This document shows, one piece after another, positions 5,765-11,171 of a DNA stretch of 11,171 nt (its first letter is position 1; each line of letters opens with the position of its first letter). The notes under the pieces were generated by a model. The model saw only the letters and a program-made list of their open reading frames with translations, made no database searches and was not told where the DNA came from. Both the position numbers and the translations under genes were made by a program. Source of the DNA: Candidatus Aerophobota bacterium (lineage in GTDB: Bacteria > Aerophobota > Aerophobia > Aerophobales > B3-G15); NCBI GenBank assembly GCA_021162265.1, contig JAGGZA010000015.1, positions 1 through 11,171 of the forward strand, written 5' to 3'.

Positions 5765-7058
5765 CCAATATTTCTTTAAACCCGGGGAAAGATACATCTA
5801 TGCATCGGGTGTTTTTAATTAAGGTATTGCCTTCTGCACAAAGACCGGCTACAGCAAGAGCCATTGCTATCCTGTGATCACCCCAGCTGTTAACTTCTGC
5901 ACCCTTCAACCTACCCACTCCATAAATTAACATTCCATCTTTTCTCTCTTCTATTTTTGCACCCATCCTGGTAAGCTCGCTGCAGATAGCTTTTATCCTA
6001 TCAGTTTCCTTAACTCTTAGTTCCTCTGCACCTTCAATTAAGGTCTTCCCTTTAGCAAAACAAGCTACAACAGCTAAAACAGGTATTTCATCTAAAAGCT
6101 GGGGCACTTCATTTCCACCCACTCTTACTCCCTCAAGTATATCTTCACTCTCTATCTCCAGATCAGCTACCTCTTCTCCACTGATCATTTTTTGATTATG
6201 GATATTTATCCCTGCCCCCATCTTCTTAAGAACCCTGATAAATCCACATCGGGTGGGATTAACCCCCACTCTCTCAATTTTTATCCTTGACCCTTTTAAG
6301 ATCAAAGCCGCTGCAATAAAAAAAGCCCCGGCTGATATATCTCGAGGCACAAAAAAGTTCCTTGCTTCAAGCTCCTGTCCCCCTTCAATGGATATCCCCG
6401 AATCATCAACGCTCACTCCTGCACCCATATAAGTCAACATCCTCTCGGTATGATCTCTTGATCTGTAGGGCTCCTTAACTTTTGTTACACCCTCTGCGTA
6501 AAGACCGGCAAGAAGAAGAGAAGATTTAACCTGGGCTGAGGCTACTGTAAGGTTATGGATTTCCCCCTGCAAATGACCTCCTTTAATGCTCAAAGGAGCA
6601 AAATAACCCTCCCTTGCCCATATCCTTGCTCCCATCCTGCGAAGAGGAAGAACTATCCTCCCCATTGGTCTTCTTCTTAAAGATGAATCTCCTGTGAGAA
6701 CTGAATAAAAGTCCTGAGCTGCTAAAACTCCAGAGAGTATTCTCATAGTTGTCCCTGAATTCTGACAATTCAGCACATCTTTCGGCTCTCTCAACCCTCT
6801 CAAACCTCTTCCCTCAATAACTATTTTCTCACCTTTCCACCTGACATCTATCCCTAAATCTTTAATACATCTTAAAGTAGCAACACAATCTTTCCCTCTT
6901 TGAAACCCCTCTATATAAGATGTTCCCTTTGCAATTGAGGACAGGATCAATGCTCTATGAGAGATAGACTTATCTCCTGGAAGATTTATCTTGCCTTTAA
7001 GATATCTGGAAGGACTAACAACTAAGCAGTTTTTTTTGATATTTCCTGCCGGCAACAT
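5745..7058 (-). CDS. aroA: 3-phosphoshikimate 1-carboxyvinyltransferase (EPSP synthase)
   Basis: It transfers the enolpyruvyl group of PEP to shikimate 3-phosphate, giving EPSP. At 437 residues it has the expected size for the two-domain inside-out barrel fold. Motifs: LPGDKSISHRALIL (26-39, K30), NSGTTMR (100-106), LRRRPMGRI (127-135), SAQVKS (174-179), SRDHTERM (200-207), LDEIP (322-326, catalytic Asp 323), ELRVKETDRI (346-355) and WGDHRIAMA (392-400). The GTTMR form, lacking the Pro that follows Arg in the E. coli enzyme, is closer to the Gram-positive-type (class II-like) group; that class call is tentative. The ATG immediately follows the aroF TAG, in the same frame, with a GGGAAGGGAAG purine tract just upstream at the end of aroF. 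The 3' end overlaps the next gene by about 20 bases. Confidence 0.96.
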   Translation of the reverse strand: MLPAGNIKKNCLVVSPSRYLKGKINLPGDKSISHRALILSSIAKGTSYIEGFQRGKDCVATLRCIKDLGIDVRWKGEKIVIEGRGLRGLREPKDVLNCQNSGTTMRILSGVLAAQDFYSVLTGDSSLRRRPMGRIVLPLRRMGARIWAREGYFAPLSIKGGHLQGEIHNLTVASAQVKSSLLLAGLYAEGVTKVKEPYRSRDHTERMLTYMGAGVSVDDSGISIEGGQELEARNFFVPRDISAGAFFIAAALILKGSRIKIERVGVNPTRCGFIRVLKKMGAGINIHNQKMISGEEVADLEIESEDILEGVRVGGNEVPQLLDEIPVLAVVACFAKGKTLIEGAEELRVKETDRIKAICSELTRMGAKIEERKDGMLIYGVGRLKGAEVNSWGDHRIAMALAVAGLCAEGNTLIKNTRCIDVSFPGFKEILDEVRVN

Positions 7059-8072
7059 CTAAACTTCCCTTCCCACAGCATGGGCTATTTCTTTTATCTC
7101 TCCCATCAATTGAGCAAAATTATCAAAAGGAAGAGATTGAAATCCATCTGACAGGGCTTCCTCTGGTCTGGGATGAACCTCTATTAAGAGTCCATCAGCA
7201 CCAGCAGCAATTGCTGCCCTTGATAGAGGAAGCACAAGTTCTCTTTTTCCCGTTCCATGACTGGGGTCTACTATCATAGGGAGATGAGAGAAAAGCTGAG
7301 TTAAAGCCACCGAGGTTAAATCAAGGGTAAAACGGGTAGAATCCTCGAAAGTCCTTATGCCTCTTTCGCAAAGAATAACATTATAGTTCCCACTTGATAG
7401 AATATACTCAGCCGACATAAGAAATTCTTTAACAGTAGCCGCCATTCCTCTCTTTAAAAGAACAGGTTTCTTCGTCTTCCCAACTTCTTTTAAAAGGTCA
7501 AAATTTTGCATATTTCTTGCTCCAATCTGAATAATATCTGCATAAAGACAGACAATTTCAAGCTGCCTTGGATCCATAGCCTCGGTTACAACTGGAAGAC
7601 CGGTAATCTTGGAAACCTCAGCAAGATACCTCAAACCTTCTTCCCCCAACCCCTGGAAGGAGTAAGGAGATGTTCGGGGCTTAAAGGCTCCTCCTCTTAA
7701 AATAGAAGCTCCTGCCTCTTTAACTGCCCTTGCTGTTTCCAGAAGAATCTCCCTGTTTTCCACAGCACAAGGACCTGCCATAACAACTACTTTTTTCCCT
7801 CCTATAACAACATTTTTAATCTTTATAACAGTATCTTCTCCTTTAAACTCTCTGCTCACCAATTTAAAAGGCTTGGATATAGGGGTAACTGACTCCACAA
7901 TAAACATAGCCTCAAAAATGTGACGAGTCCTTATGGCATTCTCTCCAATTACTCCTATTATTGTTCTCTCCTTACCTCTTGAGACATGGGGAGTAAACCC
8001 TAATTCTTTTATCTTCTCTATTACATGTTGAATTCCCTTCTCCGTTGTTCCTGGTTTTAAAGTTATAACCAT
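7059..8072 (-). CDS. aroF: 3-deoxy-7-phosphoheptulonate (DAHP) synthase, type I-beta
   Basis: It condenses phosphoenolpyruvate and erythrose 4-phosphate to DAHP, the entry reaction of the shikimate pathway. An N-terminal ferredoxin-like domain of about 70 residues precedes a TIM barrel, the arrangement of the Thermotoga-type enzyme, in which the extra domain mediates feedback inhibition by tyrosine or phenylalanine. Barrel motifs are AGPCAVE (99-105, with C102 as a likely metal ligand), RGGAFKPRTSPYSFQG (126-141), IGARNMQN (183-190), LLKRGM (205-210), CERGIRTFE (235-243), DPSHGTG (269-275, H272) and IEVHP (297-301). Length (337) matches the family. AGAGGT (8079-8084) lies six bases before the ATG and overlaps the pheA stop, suggesting coupling. 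The gene ends in TAG directly abutting the aroA ATG. Which amino acid inhibits it cannot be read from the sequence. Confidence 0.96.
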   Translation of the reverse strand: MVITLKPGTTEKGIQHVIEKIKELGFTPHVSRGKERTIIGVIGENAIRTRHIFEAMFIVESVTPISKPFKLVSREFKGEDTVIKIKNVVIGGKKVVVMAGPCAVENREILLETARAVKEAGASILRGGAFKPRTSPYSFQGLGEEGLRYLAEVSKITGLPVVTEAMDPRQLEIVCLYADIIQIGARNMQNFDLLKEVGKTKKPVLLKRGMAATVKEFLMSAEYILSSGNYNVILCERGIRTFEDSTRFTLDLTSVALTQLFSHLPMIVDPSHGTGKRELVLPLSRAAIAAGADGLLIEVHPRPEEALSDGFQSLPFDNFAQLMGEIKEIAHAVGREV

Positions 8073-8083
8073 TTAATTACCTC

Positions 8084-9148
8084 TTATTCTTCTCCTCTGG
8101 GATAAGAACCCAGAATCTTTAAGAAAAAACACTCCTTTTCAAGTTCTGATAAAGCTTTTTTAACAGCCTCATCATCTCTGTGACCTAAGAAATCCACAAA
8201 AAATACATATTCCCAGGCTTTCTTTTTAGTAGGACGAGATTCTATCTTGGTTAAATTAATCCCATATTTTCTAAAAGGAGCAAGCATATCATAAAGGGCT
8301 CCTACTCTATCTTTAATAGAAAAAAGTATAGAAGTTTTGTCCTGTCCACTTCGTTCAGCATAATCTCTGCTAATAACAAGAAACCTTGTATAATTATGAG
8401 GAGAATCCTCTATATGGTCTTCTAAAACCTCAAGTCCATAAAGTGCTGCCGCTATCTCTGAGGCAATAGCACAGGCTTCTTCCTCCTGTGAAGCAAGCTG
8501 CGCTGCCTTTGCTGTGCTTTCAGTTTCATAAATCTTCACCCAGGGGAGGTGTTCCTCAAGCCATATCCTGCACTGAGCTATAGCTTGAGGATGGGAGTAA
8601 AGTTTCTTTAAATCCTCTAACTTCCCTTTGCCCAGAAGGTAATGAGCTACCTCAAGAATTACCTCAGCACATATTTTCAAATCTGAATCAAGAAACATGT
8701 CAAGAGTATGGGAAACTACTCCCTCAGTTGAGTTTTCTACCGGTACAACACCATAATCAGCTTTACCTTTTTCCACCATTGCAAATATCTCTCGAATATT
8801 TCTTGCAGGGATATACTCTGCATTATGACCGAAATTCCTTATAGCTGCAAGATGGGTGAAGGTTGCAGGTGGGCCAAAATAAACTATCCTTAATTTTTTC
8901 TGAAGGGAAACAAAGCAGGTTAGAATAGTTTTTAAAATCTCTTTTAACTCCTTGCCAGGTAAAGGTCCTCTGTTTAAAGCAAGGAGTCTGTCAATAACTA
9001 TTTTCTCCCTTCCAGGAGAATAGTAACTCCTCCCTTCCTTCTCCTTTATCCTGGCTATTTCCAAAACCATTTCAGCTCTTTTATTTAAAAGCTCTATAAG
9101 CTGAGAATCTATTTTATCAATTTCTCCTCTTAATTTATTTATCTCCAT
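8084..9148 (-). CDS. pheA: Bifunctional chorismate mutase / prephenate dehydratase (P-protein)
   Basis: It converts chorismate to prephenate and then to phenylpyruvate, the committed branch to phenylalanine. Three domains can be read in order. An AroQ-type chorismate mutase helical domain spans about 1-85 (LRGEIDKIDSQLIELLNKRA). The prephenate dehydratase domain spans about 87-270, with VVPVENSTEGVV (134-145), SHPQAIAQC (185-193), ESTAKAAQ (210-217) and the family TRF triplet at 254-256. A C-terminal ACT domain spans about 272-354, with the GAL (283-285) and ESRP (303-306) motifs that bind phenylalanine in characterised homologues. Feedback inhibition by phenylalanine is therefore likely (inference from the family). 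Length (354) is normal. The start has AAGGAG (9156-9161) seven bases upstream and overlaps the aroQ 3' end by 14 bases. No tyrA is visible in the window. Confidence 0.96.
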   Translation of the reverse strand: MEINKLRGEIDKIDSQLIELLNKRAEMVLEIARIKEKEGRSYYSPGREKIVIDRLLALNRGPLPGKELKEILKTILTCFVSLQKKLRIVYFGPPATFTHLAAIRNFGHNAEYIPARNIREIFAMVEKGKADYGVVPVENSTEGVVSHTLDMFLDSDLKICAEVILEVAHYLLGKGKLEDLKKLYSHPQAIAQCRIWLEEHLPWVKIYETESTAKAAQLASQEEEACAIASEIAAALYGLEVLEDHIEDSPHNYTRFLVISRDYAERSGQDKTSILFSIKDRVGALYDMLAPFRKYGINLTKIESRPTKKKAWEYVFFVDFLGHRDDEAVKKALSELEKECFFLKILGSYPRGEE

Positions 9149-9593
9149 CTTCTCTCTCCTTATTTAAAAAATCAAAAAGAGCCTCCAGAGCAAAAATATA
9201 TCCTGATGGTCCAAACCCGGATATCTGACCAATACATACTGCAGCTATAAATGACCTCTGGCGAAAATCCTCTCTTTTATATACATTGGAAAGATGCACT
9301 TCAATTGCAGGTAGATTAACAGCCACTATAGCATCTCTTATAGCGATACTGGTATGAGTGTAGGCTGCAGGATTAATTATAATACCCTGAGCCCACTTTT
9401 TTGCCTCCTGAATTAAATCAACAATTTCTCCTTCTGAATTGGACTGTTCAATTCTCACCTTGCAACCTAAACTATTTGACTTTTGCACTATCATCTCGTT
9501 AATAGCAGAAAGGGTAAGTTTTCCATACCATTCAGGTTCTCTTTCTCCCAAAAGGTTAAGATTTGGACCATGGATAACCAGAATATTAATCAT
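9135..9593 (-). CDS. aroQ: 3-dehydroquinate dehydratase, type II
   Basis: This cytosolic enzyme dehydrates 3-dehydroquinate to 3-dehydroshikimate, the step after AroB. At 152 residues it has the usual length of the small dodecameric type II family, unrelated to the type I Schiff-base enzyme. Visible motifs are HGPNLNLLGEREP at the N-terminus, the probable catalytic Tyr in EWYG (Y23), NPAAYTHTS (74-82) with H80, EVHLSN (98-103) with H100, and the arginine-rich FRQRS segment followed by GQISGFG. An in-frame ATG lies 12 codons upstream at 9629, but it is inside aroB. The chosen ATG at 9593 gives the canonical family N-terminus and has AAGGAG (9602-9607) eight bases upstream. It shares one base with the aroB stop, so the two genes are probably translationally coupled. 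The 3' end overlaps pheA by 14 bases. Confidence 0.96.
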   Translation of the reverse strand: MINILVIHGPNLNLLGEREPEWYGKLTLSAINEMIVQKSNSLGCKVRIEQSNSEGEIVDLIQEAKKWAQGIIINPAAYTHTSIAIRDAIVAVNLPAIEVHLSNVYKREDFRQRSFIAAVCIGQISGFGPSGYIFALEALFDFLNKEREDGDK

Positions 9594-11171
9594 TAAACAA
9601 GCTCCTTTATTACTTTCTCTACAAGGCAAAGGGGAACATCACCTCTTAAAGAAACCCTGCCAATATCTTCTGGAACTACAAAGAACAGCCTTCCCTCCCT
9701 TGCCTTCTTGTCAACTTTTAATGCCTGCAAAATCTCCTCAGGGTTAAGCCCTTTTGCCTTAACAGGTAACTTTGTCTTCTTTATTAGATTTTCCAGCCTT
9801 GCAAGATAGTCTGAAGAGAAAACACCCATCTCCTTTCCTATTTTAGCTGCACCTACCATCCCTATAGCTACTGCTTCTCCATGAGTATACTTCCCATACT
9901 TTGAAACAGCTTCAATAGCATGGGCTATCGTATGACCAAAATTCAATACCTGCCTTATACCTTTTTCCTCTTTCTCATCTTCCTCTACCACCTTAATCTT
10001 CACCTCAACTGCTTTCTCTATTATACTTCTTAAAATTCCAATATCCCTGAAGGATAAAATCCTTGATATGTTCCTCTCAAGATAGGAGAAAAAACCGCCA
10101 TTTTCTATAATAGCACATTTAATCACCTCTGCCATCCCCTCTCTTATCCTTCTTAAAGATAACGTTCTTAATAGAATAGGGTCTATCAGCACAAACCTTG
10201 GCTGATAAAAGGCACCTACGAGGTTCTTCCCCTGAGAAAGGTTAACCGCTACCTTCCCACCCACTCCAGAATCAACCTGAGATAAAAGAGTGGTTGGCAC
10301 TATAATAAAATTAATTCCCCTTAAAAAAGTAGCTGCCGCAAACCCTGCAAGATCTCCTACTACTCCTCCTCCCAGAGCCAGTATAGACGAGGTTCTATCA
10401 AGTCCTGCTTTTAAACAAAAATCATAAATTTTTTTTACCTTGGAAAGAGACTTAGACCTTTCTCCAGCAGGTACTTTAAAAGAATAAGTCTCAAATCCCC
10501 ATTTTTCAAGAGAATCCTCTATTCTTCCCCCATAAAGAGGAAAATCATTGGTGTCAGAGACTACAAGTATCTTTTTCCCTTTAATAAAATCTTTTGTAAT
10601 CTCACCTATTCTATCCAGAGAAAAACCAATAAAAACAGGATAACTTTTCTCCTTTAAACTTACCTGCAATCTCTTTGAAGATAAAATTTTAACTATCCTA
10701 TCCACCGTCTGTAAAACTGAGAGAGAGGATGTATCAATTATAATGTCAGCCTTGTTGTAAAAGGGTGCCCTTTTTTTAAGGAGCTGCTTTATTCTCTCTT
10801 TTCTATCAAGATGGATATTTAAAAGAGGCCTTTGCTCATCTCCTGTAGTTCTTTCCAGAATTGTCTGCAAATTTGCTTTAAGACAGATAACAATTCCTCC
10901 TTTTTTTAAATTCTCCATATTTTCTCTTTTTAAAACAGCCCCACCTCCTGTTGAAATAACACTCTCATCAATCCGGGAAACCTCCCTTATAACCTCCTCC
11001 TCTATCTTACGAAAATAATCTTCGCCTTTTTTGGCAAAAATCCTGGGTATGGAGCAGTTTTCTTTTTTTTGAATAATCTCGTCAACATCAATATACCTCT
11101 TACCAAGAACTCTGGAAAGCTCTTTTCCAACACTGCTTTTACCTGTACCCATAAAACCAACTAAAACAATA
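9593..11171 (-). CDS. aroKB: Shikimate kinase / 3-dehydroquinate synthase fusion (5' end outside window)
   Basis: This is a bifunctional shikimate-pathway enzyme: an N-terminal kinase phosphorylates shikimate with ATP, and a C-terminal NAD- and metal-dependent synthase converts DAHP to 3-dehydroquinate. Numbering from the ATG at 11152, the kinase covers about residues 1-160: the DVD motif near 22-24, the GE..FR segment at 43-48, STGGGA at 67-72 and the lid RPLL at 108-111. The synthase covers about 165-519: LGGGVVGDLAGF (260-271), the PTTLLSQVDSGVGGK run (286-300) and likely metal ligands E342 (GMAEVIK), H407 (FGHT) and H424 (THGEA). The ATG at 11152 is not the true start. Codons upstream of it to the window edge read I-V-L-V-G-F, completing the beta strand and Walker A (GFMGTGKS), so a few N-terminal residues lie outside. 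The fusion is known in Thermotogae; here it heads the visible operon. The stop overlaps aroQ (TAATG). Confidence 0.95.
   Translation of the reverse strand, partial: IVLVGFMGTGKSSVGKELSRVLGKRYIDVDEIIQKKENCSIPRIFAKKGEDYFRKIEEEVIREVSRIDESVISTGGGAVLKRENMENLKKGGIVICLKANLQTILERTTGDEQRPLLNIHLDRKERIKQLLKKRAPFYNKADIIIDTSSLSVLQTVDRIVKILSSKRLQVSLKEKSYPVFIGFSLDRIGEITKDFIKGKKILVVSDTNDFPLYGGRIEDSLEKWGFETYSFKVPAGERSKSLSKVKKIYDFCLKAGLDRTSSILALGGGVVGDLAGFAAATFLRGINFIIVPTTLLSQVDSGVGGKVAVNLSQGKNLVGAFYQPRFVLIDPILLRTLSLRRIREGMAEVIKCAIIENGGFFSYLERNISRILSFRDIGILRSIIEKAVEVKIKVVEEDEKEEKGIRQVLNFGHTIAHAIEAVSKYGKYTHGEAVAIGMVGAAKIGKEMGVFSSDYLARLENLIKKTKLPVKAKGLNPEEILQALKVDKKAREGRLFFVVPEDIGRVSLRGDVPLCLVEKVIKELV

Noticed and set aside
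6583..6768. Minus-strand 61-codon ORF rich in serine
   Set aside because: It is an alternative frame within aroA, low-complexity and without a ribosome site.
7506..9747. Plus-strand ORFs at 7506-7700 and 9439-9747
   Set aside because: They are antisense shadows of aroF and of aroQ/aroB, which are certain genes.

Overview
The window is one dense, single-direction gene block. Every supported gene lies on the minus strand and is transcribed from right (11171) to left (1). Intergenic gaps are at most about 10 bases, and many genes overlap by 1 to 20 bases. The DNA is AT-rich (roughly 60% AT by eye), arginine is mostly AGA/AGG, and most genes have purine-rich Shine-Dalgarno sites. A lipid A-type gene plus an O-antigen ligase/polymerase-like gene point to a diderm (outer-membrane) bacterium. 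The fused aroK-aroB, type I-beta DAHP synthase and AGR arginine codons recall thermophilic or anaerobic deep-branching lineages and uncultured candidate phyla. I cannot name the taxon; that reading is inference.

Right part (11171 to 5745), aromatic amino acid biosynthesis: a shikimate kinase/3-dehydroquinate synthase fusion (aroKB, 5' end cut by the window), type II 3-dehydroquinase (aroQ), chorismate mutase-prephenate dehydratase with ACT domain (pheA), DAHP synthase with N-terminal ferredoxin-like domain (aroF) and EPSP synthase (aroA). Together they cover DAHP synthesis, the DAHP to dehydroquinate to dehydroshikimate steps, shikimate phosphorylation, EPSP formation and the phenylalanine branch. 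Shikimate dehydrogenase (aroE), chorismate synthase (aroC) and the tyrosine branch (tyrA) are not in the window and may lie upstream.

Middle (5764 to 4220): a small membrane-anchored TPR-like protein of unknown function, then pantothenate synthetase (panC).

Left part (4209 to 1), envelope genes: an lpxB-type lipid A disaccharide synthase interrupted by one in-frame TAG, a DUF362 protein with two C-terminal [4Fe-4S] motifs, an intact and more divergent LpxB-related glycosyltransferase, and the N-terminal 220 codons of a polytopic O-antigen ligase/polymerase-like protein that runs off the left edge.

I saw no stretch of more than 300 bases without a gene, and no tRNA, rRNA, CRISPR array, insertion sequence, convincing internal promoter or terminator. 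The promoter is presumably to the right of the window. The observations most worth following are the TAG in lpxB, the pairing of two LpxB-family genes around a ferredoxin-like DUF362 gene, and the unassigned TPR protein. I do not see a clearly novel system; most of the window is recognisable core metabolism.
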